In this document: positions 48,723 to 60,167 of the stretch, piece after piece
How the letters are laid out: the number at the start of each line of letters is the position of its first letter
How positions within the stretch are numbered: position 1 is the stretch's first letter
NCBI GenBank assembly: GCA_951213105.1
Contig: OX578152.1
Location: 74,793,180 to 74,857,179 of the forward strand
Reading direction: 5' to 3'
DNA from: Amaurobius ferox
Taxonomy: Eukaryota; Arthropoda; Arachnida; Araneae; Amaurobiidae
Length of the DNA: 64,000 nt
Notes under the pieces: generated by a model
The model's input: the letters and a program-made list of their open reading frames with translations, nothing else
The model's database searches: none
Told to the model about the DNA's origin: nothing
Position numbers and translations under genes: made by a program

Positions 48723-49065
48723 ATCTAGAGTTACGAATAGAGGAAATAAGCAAAATTTGCATCACACATTACAAAATCAGAACTTCTAAAATGCATTGGA
48801 GAAAACAAATTTTAATCAGAAATTAAGGAATGTATAGACCCATATAGTAGGCCTATAAAGCATTTTATGCAGCAACCGTTTATGCTACTGTTGCGCGATA
48901 GTTCCAGCATTACTGTAAGTGCTTTCTCAAAGAAGCTGTTCAGTAAAAACAATGACAATTATCTAGATGTTCTTGCGAAATTAACTCAGAAAATGAATAA
49001 AATTTATTTATCATTCTTTAGGTTTAAATTTCTTTACCTCTCTTTTTGTCTTACCAAGAAATCAC

Positions 49066-49194
49066 ACACTTTAAGATCATTTCTCAAGTCCTCTGGATGA
49101 GTCGGACGGTCTAGGTCTTCAAACACTTTAAGATCAGCTGCTCATGTGCTTGCTGACGAGTCGAACGATCTGGGTCTTCAACACTTTAAGATCA
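49066..49194 (+). repeat. Two micro-SINE insertions sharing a target sequence
   Basis: ACACTTTAAGATCA occurs three times (49066-49079, 49123-49136, 49181-49194). Between the copies are 43 and 44 bp resembling only the SINE tail (GAGTCGGACGGTCTAGGTCT and GAGTCGAACGATCTGGGTCT, then TCA). This reads as two end-only insertions, or one later duplicated, each flanked by target duplications. Confidence 0.82.
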
Positions 49195-49415
49195 CGCAAT
49201 TTAGATACGTTTTACAAACTTTGGTAGCAATTCTCACCCGGTGACGTTTTTTAAACTATTCTCTTTATCAAATCAATTCCGCAAGTTCTTACAGATATCC
49301 CTATGATAATTCCTAAAATCATTTTCTCATAAATCTGAAAATGCCTGTACTACATAAAACCTAAATATAACCAACTTATATTCTATTAATGCACATTATT
49401 AATGCCAATTCTTAC

Positions 49416-49822
49416 CTCATCCTACGACGAGCTAAATAATAACTTGCGCTGTCCGATGGCATGGTCGAACCTCTTGGCCGGAAGCCTGTAGTTGTTCCAG
49501 TACAACCTGTATCTTCACATTGGATTTGATGAGTCGTTGGTCGTTTCATGGTTCTGAACGATAACGACCTGTTGTGGTGAGGACTTACAGTCCTTGGCAT
49601 TCTGCCAGGACTGCAGCTGCTGTGGTCTTCAGAGGACGGTGACGAATCTGCTATTCGACTCCTGGCATCAGAGTTCGAAGACTTGTGAGACACGATGGCG
49701 CTGTGAGTCCTCCAGCTACTACTTCTGGATGACTTTTCTGGTTTTTGTTCAGCCGTAAGGTCTGGAGTGCTACGAAGCAGATTACTATTGCGATGTCTAG
49801 TAGATCTATGGTGCAACATCAT
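49416..49822 (-). CDS. Rgk: RGK GTPase, N-terminal exon
   Basis: Minus strand, 407 nt. The ATG at 49822 is chosen (MMLHHRSTRHRNSNLL ...), because a TAA lies upstream in frame; the residues before it have only a GTG. The encoded segment is rich in Ser, Arg and His, contains SLSFRTMKRPTTHQ and ends DSASYYLARRRM plus AG. The donor is GATGAG|GTAAGA, phase 2, and joins A|TCAAAACAT of the next exon to keep the frame open. RGK proteins carry long basic, Ser-rich N-terminal extensions before the G domain, in keeping with this. No domain is visible by itself; the link rests on strand, order, phase and style. A possible acceptor (TTTTGCATTTTGAAG) lies shortly upstream, so a 5' UTR exon may precede it. 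Confidence 0.75.
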
Positions 49823-49840
49823 GGCTATGTGGATGGTCAC

Positions 49841-52800
49841 TTCTTACTTCAAAATGCAAAAATGATTTTGTTAGTATAGGTAAAATTTTTACCGAATTAC
49901 TTATTGGCGATTTAAATGATTATGGTTCTACCATCTATGGTTATCTACCATAACTTTATTTGCAAAATTGTCTTTCAATGGGATTTAACTTAACAAATTA
50001 TTTTCGAGTTAACACCCACCTAAATGATCGTCTGGTAAAACTGAACACTTGCTATATATTCTTCAAAGGTAGGTAATAAATACCTACCTGATGGCAGAGT
50101 GCGAAAATTTGTGAAAACTATTAGTACTCTGAGTCTTCCAAGTGTTACTTACATGCTTTCGTAATACTTGTCAAGCGAAGCAAGCAAGCTATTGTTGCAA
50201 AGTAATTGTGCTAAAAAATTATCACTTGGAGACTGTTAAGTGGTCTCCTGGTATCAACGCTTTAGAACATGTATTTAACAATACCATTGTCATATGTTTC
50301 AACTGCTATTTTTCTATTTTGGGAAGACTTGTCAAACTTTCTACGATAGTCAGATATGCAGTAATATAATTGTGATGTCTCTCTCAGTGTTACAAAATCA
50401 TGTCTTGGAAACTTATTTTTTAAATACAAATAATATTGATACAGAGTAAGATGCTGTTAAACTTTCCAAATAAATGATTCTTAATTAATGTGATTTTTTA
50501 AGTATCTGCTTCAACAATATATATATTTATTAAAATATTTATATATATTTTTATTTCAGATAAAAGTATTCTTTTTTTAATACTACAGACGAACTAAATG
50601 TTAAATTATTTTCTTTGACAGAAGGAAGTTTTTAAAAATATTTCAGTGATTTTATTATAGTGTGGAATAAATTAACCCTTGTCACAATAATTTTATTTTA
50701 TGGTAAATTTCTTCTGTAAAAATATTATTTACAGAAAAATACTATATTTCCATTTGTGAATTATTATTTCATAGGCAGGGTGCAAAACTATGATGTATCT
50801 AAACAACTAGCAAATGTTAATGATTTATTAATGAATGCATTGAATACAGTTTTCTTTTCTAGTGATATGTAGAATAAATTGAATATGTTTATAATAGAAT
50901 ATGCAGGATTCTTTTATAAATAGAATGCCCATTCAAGCGTTACTAGACGAGAAATTAAACTCTATCCGTAGTAAGTAATATTTCATTTATATTAAAATAT
51001 GATTTTAAATATGTCTTGCACGATAAATTTCTTTACACTTTCACAATATATCATATACTGCTGGGATGTATTTTACATGACTGATCAAATGCCATGCCAA
51101 TTCTAAGCCATAAACTTTAATTCATTCCGACTCAAAAAACTTCTGAAAAGGAATTCTATATGCAAAAATAGATATTATATTATGAATTTAATTAAAGATC
51201 AAATCTGAAATGATTGAATACAATTAGATACTTAAACATATATCTTTCAAAGTCTTAGAAACTCCTTTGAAATTCAACTTGACTGCTAATTTTACATGAA
51301 TCTGTTTTATAATACGGTTCAAAACCAATTTAATGATATGAACATAGAAACAGCATTTTAAAAATTACACTATTAGATGCAAAATTAACACATTTAAATA
51401 TTCGCTTTTTAATAGCACTATATAGATATTTGCATGAATCACATTTAAAAATACTATTAAAATTCAATGTAAAGATTAATTTCTTCTTACAACTTTGCAT
51501 AACCTTCACTTCTTTTGAATCTTAAATATTTGCTTGTCATCAATTTTTATACAAAAAGGGAGAAAACTACATGTAAATTCTCACATAAGAAAAAACTATT
51601 AGTTTAGCAACAATAATACTACTTTCTTGCTTCCTTTTGCCGTTGTAAGATGCATATATACTCGAATATTGTTATGTTTCATGTTAAACTATTACCATAA
51701 TGATATTCTTAAAATTATGATGTTAACATAATTCAAATATTACATTCTGAAGCAGATTACAAGAACTTTTCCTTACAAGAACTTGACAAAAAGAACATTT
51801 CCTTATGAAATTATTTGATGCTGAATAACTTAAGGCATGTACTTTCCCTTATACAATTATTTAACACTGCACAATATTTATGAAGCCAAAACGTTAATAA
51901 GCAAAATATTTATCTTTATTTACTTTAAGTCTATGACATACTAAATAAAGTTTACACATCCACATAATTCATGCATTAAGTATATGCTTTAAGAAAGTCT
52001 TTTAATTAGTTAGTCTTCTTAGTATTTTAACTCTGTCTTATAAGTTTTTTTTTTAAATATGACCAAATTATTTAAATAATGCACTTGTTCTGAACAAATA
52101 GAAGTTTTCACAAAACTGAATATGAACTCACAAGCTATGAATGCACTCTTTGATTATTTTGAAAAGTATTTAGCAACAGAACATGTATTTTTGAAACACC
52201 CAAAGTTTTGATCATTAACCTCTATTAAAATTGTATATACAGCAAATATAATCGAAAATACTGTGTATAGATATATAACATCAATTTCACACAATGCCTA
52301 TATTGTTATGTATATGTTAAAACACTTCTCTGTTATAATGTGTTTTCTCTTCAATATAATGCTTCTCAAAAATAATTGCAACACCTCTAATATTATCCTT
52401 TTAACTTAAACCACAATTTTGACACATCAAATTCGATGCATCTAAATCTTCTCCAACATCATTTTTTTCTTCCTTAGAATATATTTTGACGCATCTAATT
52501 TGACGCATCTAAATCTTCTCCAGCATTTCTTTTTACTTGCACATATTTTGAATCATCAATTTTTTTTAGATTAAAAGTATTTTTAAAATATAATAAAACT
52601 TCAGATTTGAAATTGAAATTAATATTTTTTACGAAGTTCACAATTGTTTATAAGCATTTTTTTTTAAATAAAATTTAAGCTTTTTACTTAAATTCGATTT
52701 TCAGAAGACACATTGTTTCATCTGCTGTTCTTTTCTTATTTTCCTTTTTCATTCCCTCTAGATTCCTTCTACCTGGAATTTAAAAGAAAATAATAACGTT

Positions 52801-53395
52801 AAAAGAATAAAAAAATATTTCTTCAGAAAATACGGTTCACTAATTATTTTACCAAATATTTGAAATTCTAGTTTTGCCATATTTAATTAAATATAGATGC
52901 ATGCTTCTGTTACTAAACTGAATCTTATTTTGTACTTTCAGTGTATAAAGCAAATATTAGATTCTAAAAGGTACATTGGAAAATGTTTAGGGAAAAAATT
53001 TAAGAAAAAATATCGCACATTTTCATAGAATATTCAGCAGCAATTCAGGTAGATACAAAAATGAAAATCCATAATAATAAAGGAAGAGGTTTGTTTGTTT
53101 GTTTGATTATCACATTTGTAGCAGAAAGTCTAATCGACCTACGACATTCAGTTCAAGCCTGTAGACACCTTTTTTTTTTAATTTTAATTAGATATTAGTT
53201 ATTAAATATTGAAACCATTGTCAGTGATTTTCGCACAAATTGCTTCTTTAACAATCAAAAATATTATTGCGGAGTTTTTTTCTTGACACCAATGGAAAAA
53301 TCCAACAATTCTCTTTCAAATAAATTTTGAACTGAATCCATAAAGTAATTCCGTGATATTTAAAAAAAAAATTAAAATTCATCAAGTTTATGATA
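49841..53395. other. AT-rich sequence upstream of the RGK coding start
   Basis: About 3.5 kb with few repeats and no coding signal. Near 52420-52530 the stretch GACGCATCTAAATCTTCTCC is repeated in variants. It is either 5' UTR intron or intergenic; no promoter could be identified. Confidence 0.45.
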
Positions 53396-53399
53396 TTCC

Positions 53400-53545
53400 A
53401 TATGTATGATATGTATTATGTATAATGTATAATATGTATGTATAATATGTATCATGTATAATGTATAATATGAATGTATAATATGTATTATGTATAATGT
53501 ATAATATGTATGCATAATATGTATATTATGTATACACAAATAATA
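53400..53545. repeat. ATGTATAATATGTAT minisatellite
   Basis: Repeats of TATGTATAATGTATAATATG with small length variants. Confidence 0.85.
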
Positions 53546-54026
53546 TAGCACATTCCAATTTTTGGCATAACTATGCTGTGATATCTTCTTATTCTAATAA
53601 TTTTTTAAGTACTCCATGCCTGAACTTTCTATGAATTTTAATGTGAAACCTTTAATTAATTTTCAAACCTTTTAGAGCAAATTCAATCCCGAAAGATCTT
53701 TCCTTTGAGAACTGTTTTTTCTTTGTAGTATAGACCGCTATTGTGTGCTTATGTGTGTGTGTGTAGGGGGGGGGGGATATGTATGGTTTTATAAACAGGT
53801 ATAAACCAGATTTATTTATTTATTTATCTATTTACAGCCAGAAAGGGGCCGATCCAAAGGGTTTTCAACAAGGCAAAGCCTGGCTAAGGAAATTGATACC
53901 AATGAAGGGGGGTTGTTTTTCTAAGATGGTACTTTAAGATAAACGTTTATAATATTAACTATAAAAATATACTAGCTCTGAAAGAAAAAAAAAGAAAAGA
54001 AAAAGCACTTCATGAACATAATAATA
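53546..54026. other. Unassigned AT-rich sequence
   Basis: Contains a (TG)n and G-run at 53748-53774 and a short (ATTT)n near 53808-53830. No gene. Confidence 0.5.
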
Positions 54027-54065
<39 letters not shown>

Positions 54066-54200
54066 TAAATCATATGAATACATAATTATATGAATACATA
54101 GTATGAATATGCATATAAATGCATAATAATATGAATACTAAATGATATGAATACATAATATGAATATGAATACATAATAATATAAATACTAAATGAATGT
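54027..54200. repeat. (TA)n and ATGAATACATAAT minisatellite
   Basis: TA dinucleotides at about 54029-54064, then degenerate units of ATGAATACATAATATGAATA. The 85-codon minus frame is a by-product. Confidence 0.85.
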
Positions 54201-55165
54201 GTGCATCAACTCTTTGGGATATAAAAAATTCTATTAAATCATAGTGGTGAAAAGAAATATACTTGTTATATGTTAAATCCTCTACAAGTAGTTTAAATTT
54301 GCTACTAAATTTGATCGTACGTACCATTTGATAGATTAAAAATATATATTTTAGCTATATGCGCATTGAGGGGGAAAAGCAAAATGTGAGTGATTGCAAC
54401 TGCATACAGCACAAATCAATCACACTGTAATACATTTACATAATACAAAAACTGTTATTGATTATTTTTTAACCGAAGCCTGCTGATTATCTTAAAAATC
54501 TCTGATTTGCTTTAAACGATGCTAATCTACTTATACTCATTAGACTTACCATACGTCCCGTTTTGACAGAGATTATCGGGATGGTCACGGATTACCCCAG
54601 TTTAAAGGTACGTCACGAAGTCAGGGACGGTTTAAAATTTATCTTTTGGAATAAAGTTTTGGCGGGAAAGAATAATTCTTATGGCCAAGCGATCGAGATA
54701 TTACATTGATTGCGATTAAAACAGCTGGAGAAAAAATTAATGCAGCACATGAAAATGCTGTTATAAGTGTTAATGAATTATTTGATGAAGTGGTGATTGC
54801 TAAGAAACTCTATACAAAATTGTATCTTCCTATTGCAGTTTTCGGGTAAAACGTATAACAAAATTCAAGTAAATGTTGATTTCGCTTCGGTAGGAATGGT
54901 ATTTTTATTTGACATAACGGGAAGGCATAGTATTTAACATATGTATTTTAGATTAATTTTAAATTAAGGTTCTTTAATTTCAAGTAAATTCAATCAGTGA
55001 TTTCTTATATTTGTAGGACAGGGTGTATAATATATGCAAATAAAAATAAATAGAAACGTAAAATAATTTTAAATGCGTAAGAATCTTCTTTGTTGTTTCT
55101 GCTCTAATTTGCATTGTACTACTAATTTATTTCTACAAAATTGATTGTTTTTTATATAATAAAAG
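54201..55165. other. Unassigned; partial family B at the right
   Basis: At 54930-55140 the segments TTCTTTGTTGTTTCTGCTCT and GCATTGTACTACTAATTTAT correspond to family B in reverse. 54540-54900 has no assigned content, though its plus strand has coding-like stretches without a recognisable domain. Confidence 0.4.
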
Positions 55166-55171
55166 GCAATG

Positions 55172-55217
<46 letters not shown>

Positions 55218-55420
55218 TTATGCACTACAGACTCAGCGACCGCGCGTCGCAGAGCTACGAAATTTAGCAATCGGAGTCCCTGGGGGTGGGAAGGTGACAC
55301 GTGAAAACCGATTTTTAAAATTTGAATTATTTTTTTTTTTGTTATTTAATGTTTTATGCGACTTCGACCGCTTTTCCCCCTTTTTCCCTTTTTTCTCCAC
55401 CATCCAGACGTCGTAGAAAA
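55166..55420 (+). repeat. (GT)n tract and possible Helitron-like segment
   Basis: AAAGGCAATGTCC leads into (GT)n (55172-55216), then CAGACTCAGCGACCGCGCGT and CGCAGAGCTACGAAATTTAG. This resembles dispersed Helitron-type repeats that I recall from arthropods, but no terminus is visible. Assignment is tentative. Confidence 0.35.
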
Positions 55421-56293
55421 AAACAAATCACACGACCGGAAAGAGCAGACAATTGCGAGTAAAAATATATCAATTTCAAATCTCAGGGACAGATTTTAAT
55501 ATTTTTTAAAGATTTTAAACTTTCGTTTCTAAATCCTCGCATCGGGAAAAGTACCGATATTTTTTACTAATAATTTACATTTTTAGAAAGCTCAAACATC
55601 AGGCATTCTTACAAGACCAATCTGGTCCGGAAATAATTAAAAATGGCCGCAGGATCTGGATTCTAAAGAAATAATGATTTTAAATTTCTCGATGAATTCT
55701 CGTCGAAGTTCCAATTTTCTCCCACATGCGCGCGCAGCCGCACGGGAGGTGAAGGGGACGCCACGCTGTTTCCATGGCAAAAAAAATAAATAAAAAGAAA
55801 GTTACGGAGATTGTGGATCGAGTTAGAAAATTACGTTATATTTGAAGGAATTGAGAGCTATTATGGAATTGAAAGTTACGGAGATTGTGCATCGGGTTAG
55901 ACGTTATATTTTAAATGATGGAATCAAGAGCTTAGCATATGGTCATTATAAAATTTAAATGAATGAATTATGTGGATTGAATTGTGGTGATGTACTGTAT
56001 ACATCGGGTGGTAGTAACAGTATACAGAATAAAATTATTATATTTATATGAAATTATATTTATTAGAAAATTACGTTATATTTTAAATGATTGAATTATG
56101 GTTTTAACGTCATTAAACTAAAACGAACTTTGTTAACTCCACGGGGTTATCACAGTTCACAAACATTAGAATAAATTCACTTCACAAATCAATTTTCAAG
56201 AACCCCCACTAGAACATTATTTTTCATCTTAAAATTTCATTATTAGTTTTAACGTCATTAAACGAAACCAAACTTTATTAACTCCACGGGATT
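55421..56293. other. Unassigned sequence with short duplications
   Basis: GGAGATTGTG and TTAGAAAATTACGTTATATT recur between 55805 and 56090. TTTTAACGTCATTAAAC and AACTCCACGGG occur at 56102 and 56257, about 155 bp apart, suggesting a partial duplication. Confidence 0.45.
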
Positions 56294-56557
56294 GGGGGCG
56301 CGATAGCCCAATAATTAGCGCGCGGGAATTGCACTCGGTAGGCCCGGGTTCGATTCCCGCCACTGCCCAAACTGCTGTCGTGTTCACGCGGAGTATGATC
56401 ACGTTAAACAAGTGGGTCCGTAAGTCCTTCCGAGAGGTCGGTGGTAGGGAAAGGAGGGTACGGTCCCTGTGGATGTCTCCCCCACTGGGTTGCGGTCTAA
56501 ATTGGGTGGCACTTCCTGGTCGTCCGAACAGTTACCTTACACCTTTCTGGTAGGTCG
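56294..56557 (+). repeat. tRNA-type SINE (C9), best tRNA-like head
   Basis: GGGGGCGCGATAGCCCAATA contains the A box, and GGGTTCGATTCCCGCC matches the B-box consensus. The common body follows and ends CTTTCTGGTAGGTCG without a long tail. No 5S head. It is the best reference for the undeleted tRNA-derived region. Confidence 0.92.
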
Positions 56558-56893
56558 CGCCAGCGAGTTTGCCATGGTCAGAATTTTCAAGGGTAGCGAT
56601 CAGGCTGGTCGCCGAAGGCGGCTGGTCTTAAATAATAAAAGGTTCACCATAGAAATACGAACAGTGCAGGAAGATCTTACCCCAGCTTCACTTGAATTAT
56701 TATCTCAAACGATATTGATGTATATGCAATTCTAGTGAGACCTGCGGGCATTCTGCCCGTAAGTAATTTAAAATACCGATTTATTCATGGTATAACTTAC
56801 TAAAATAATAAACAACATTCAATCACTGCCTATGTAGCCACAACACGAAAGGAGGTATTATAATATCCATTGTTGTAAATACATTTAAAAAAA
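56558..56893. other. Unassigned; open frame of unknown nature
   Basis: An 88-codon frame continues out of the SINE to 56735 (VRIFKGSDQAGRRRRLVLNN, then KRFTIEIRTVQEDLTPASLE). The non-SINE part looks protein-like, but I recognise no family and see no supporting splice structure. Confidence 0.3.
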
Positions 56894-58559
56894 TTTGATG
56901 TGGAAAACACATGACTTTCTTTATATAATGCAATACATTTACTCATTTTACAGTCAAAAAATAATGTATAAGATCAACAGTACTGTGTTGAATTCTACAT
57001 TTCTGGATTGTTGAATTCTACATTTGGAGATTTTCCGGATGACAGGATGTAAAATTATTTCTAAGTACCCAATTAACTTATATTTCACACAACTCTAAAT
57101 GAACAATTATAAATATTAATAGCATCCTCAATAAGCGATATTGTCCATATATTAAAATAATTTAATAATTAGGCTTCATTTTCAGTAATTTGGCGTCATT
57201 TTTGCAATTTTGACGAAATGTTCGTCAATCTGGCGCGAAATATCGCCAAGTTGGCGATACTTTGCTAGTTATATCGCCAAATTTTCTAAATACATCATCA
57301 AGAGTTACAGACAAACGGAGAGAAGGACATTTCTTACAGACTAGAATGTATGCCTGTCATATGACAAAAATCAGAATATGCGAAACATTGCTTCTCCTTT
57401 GTCGTCATTTTTACAGATTTCGCGACATTATTATCCCTTTGGCAGCATCTAAATTTCTCGCCAAGCATTACGGACGGACAGAGAAATGGGTTATTCTTAT
57501 AGTCTATTCTTATGGTCTTTCCAAGATATGGAACTGTCATCAAATAGTCGTCATTTATTGATTCAGCGTCAGTTTCATCAATTTAGCGAATTTTTATCAT
57601 TTGGGTGATATTTTCATCAATTTAGAAACACTGAAAAAGTCACCGAGTTAGAGATATTCAGAAAAATTCATCACCAAAATTTTATCCAAACGTTACGGAC
57701 AGAAAAATAAGTTGTTCTTATAGTACTCGTAGATTCTTATGTCTTTTCCAAAATCCTGAAATTTCGTCAACTAGTCGTCAAGTTCTCATTAATTCAGCGT
57801 CATTTTTATCCATTTGGCGACATTTTCGTTAATTTGGCAATATTTTAAAAAAGTTGCCAAGTTGGCGACATTTACTCAAATTCGTCGCCAAAATCTCGCC
57901 AAGCATTGGACGAAGAAATAAGTTACTTTTATGACAGATAAATGACTATTGGCGTCCATATTGGCGTTCATTTTCCCATAAATTCCATTTATGGAAAAAT
58001 ATGCTTTTGTAGTAGGACGTCAATTATCCGAAGTATCTTTATCCATAAATGGAACGAGCTAGATTCACGAGAATGATGTCACCAAATTTACCGCATGATA
58101 TTACATATGAAAAGTGAACATATTTCACAATAGTTAATAATTGTTTTTTTATTTTATGTGATTTATTGATACATTTATTTGAAAAATATGCAATAGAACG
58201 GTTCATGCTAGCATTTCAAAGTTTGTGTCAATCGTTTTCTAATAACTTTTTGGGTTACTTTATAAAGGGTTTTGATTTTTCGAAATTTCACTCGAAAATT
58301 GAGTGGGATTCTGAACATTCGATTGCGTTTAAGAACAATAGGTTTCCAGCATTCCCGGATTGCAATTTTTATACCAAATTTCGTTCGAATCACTCTATTC
58401 GTTCGTGAGAATATCGTCTCCACATATTCACACACACACATACACAAACAGACATCACCTCAAAAACATCTGATTCGTTTTCAGGGATGCTTGAAACGTG
58501 CTCTCCCGAATTTTCGAACAATACTTTTCTTATTCATTATACTATGTATATAAGGAAAG
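56894..58559 (+). mobile_element. Family A element, copy A13 (expanded, diverged)
   Basis: It starts TTTGATGTGGAAAACACATG and ends in a hairpin with ATAAGGAAAG. At about 1666 bp it is much longer than the ~940-bp norm. The extra length lies in the array region 57000-57900, where motifs such as TTGGCGACATTTTCGTTAAT, ATCGCCAAGTTGGCGATAC and TCTCGCCAAGCAT are repeated with intervening variants of GGACAGAGAAATGGGTTATTC. Confidence 0.8.
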
Positions 58560-58649
58560 TAATACGTCCAATATCCAACTTTGTTTTCAGTACCTGATGT
58601 CATACGCAACGTAGAACACCATAATACTGCTCTTTATACACAGATATAA

Positions 58650-59345
58650 TCATATACAATGTACCTGTAATGTATGAAATGACAGCATTTTATAGAATAC
58701 CAGCCGTTTTTAGGCAAAGTATGAAATATGATAATTATTATATACTTTCCCTAATTATTGTATATAATACCTAGGCATTCTATAGAATGACAAATACTAT
58801 TTAGGCAAAGTATGAAAAAAAATGAATCGGAAATGTATTTCATACTTTGCCGGTTTGTCGTTTGGCATTCTATAGAATGTCTAGGAAATGTGTGAAATGT
58901 TAATCGTTTCATAGATTGCCGACCAGTTTTCGATATTCTATAAAATGCGTAGGTATTCTATAGAATGCCGGCTTTCATATATTGACGGTTATGTCACCGG
59001 CAATGTATGAGATGCCGGCATTCTGTAGAACACCTAGGCATTTTATAGAATACCGGTCTTTTTAGACAAAATATGAAATATGAGAATTATTATGTACTTT
59101 CCCTAAGCATTGTATATAATACCTAGGCATTCTATGGAATGGCAAATGCTATTTAGGCAAAGTATGAAAAAAAAATAATCGAAGATGTATTTCATACTTT
59201 GCCGGTTTGTAAATTGGCATTCAATAGAATGCCTAGGAAATGTGTGAAATTTTAATCGTTTCATAGATTGCCATCCAGTTTTCGGTATTCTCTAAAATGC
59301 CTAGGTATTCTATAGAATGCCGGCTTTCATATATTGCCGGCAACA
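58650..59345. repeat. 352-bp tandem repeat built from palindromes
   Basis: Two copies (about 58650-58997 and 58998-59345) offset by 350-352 bp. Each holds several variants of the palindrome GGCATTCTATAGAATGCC, as well as inverted pairs such as GGCAAAGTATGAAA and TTTCATACTTTGCC. It is noncoding, of unknown class, and strongly able to form hairpins. Confidence 0.88.
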
Positions 59346-60167
59346 TATATACAATACATTATTTGGAAACGATAAAGATGAAAAATTCTAATGAATTATT
59401 ACAGGAAAAGAAGGCTTTACCATTAATGAATTACCCAGATGAACTATTAAATAAAATGCGAATTATATTTGACTAATATTTAATGAGTTTAATTTTCTTT
59501 CATTTTTTTAATCCAAAACAAAACGGAAGTGAAAGAAATAATGGACAACAATAATTCTTATCCATTTTATCTCCTAACTTTCTTATTAAACAACTACTTT
59601 AAATATCTTATCAAATGTTATCAACAAGAAGTACCATTGAACGAGTTATGTAAAGTGCTTTTGAATCTGATAAGACAAATTATTTCGTTTCTAACAAAAG
59701 AATTGAAAATGGGATACACTATCATTTTCAATTTCGGAATAAAGACCCCTGGGTGGAATGAAAATAGTTTACATATATAAATGGATGAAACAATTGAAAG
59801 TAATTATATCCTTCTTGTGTTTGAATCAAGCGACATTGAAGCGTGTGGTAAGTTCAATCTATATTTAAACTATCAATTAATATTTTGTTCATTCCTACGG
59901 ATAATTATTCTAACAGAATGATTTTAGAAAAAATATACTCTTTATGACTTTTTGTTAACCGTCTTCTTTTTTTTTGTGTGTGTTTTGTTTTTTTAATTTT
60001 TCATTAAACCAAAGTCGGGTTAATTTCATGCCCTAATCGTTATCCCTGTTGCATCTATATCTTTATGGAGATATTTCAGAATTGAATAAGTCTGGATAAA
60101 ATAATAATATGAGCCTTGTTTTTGTCTAAGACTGACTTGAACATGCTAAGTTCGAAATTTGTTTAAA
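59346..60167. other. Unassigned AT-rich sequence
   Basis: The 83-codon plus frame at 59529-59780 lacks any recognisable domain or splice context. Nothing else was seen. Confidence 0.45.

Noticed and set aside
48295..48723. 142-codon open frame as a gene
   Set aside because: No domain or splice support is visible, and its end lies in a hAT-like terminal repeat.
55141..55416. 91-codon plus frame
   Set aside because: It runs through (GT)n and a dispersed repeat; no homology recognised.
56294..56370. A functional tRNA gene
   Set aside because: A and B boxes are present, but the arms do not form a full cloverleaf and the sequence continues into the SINE body.
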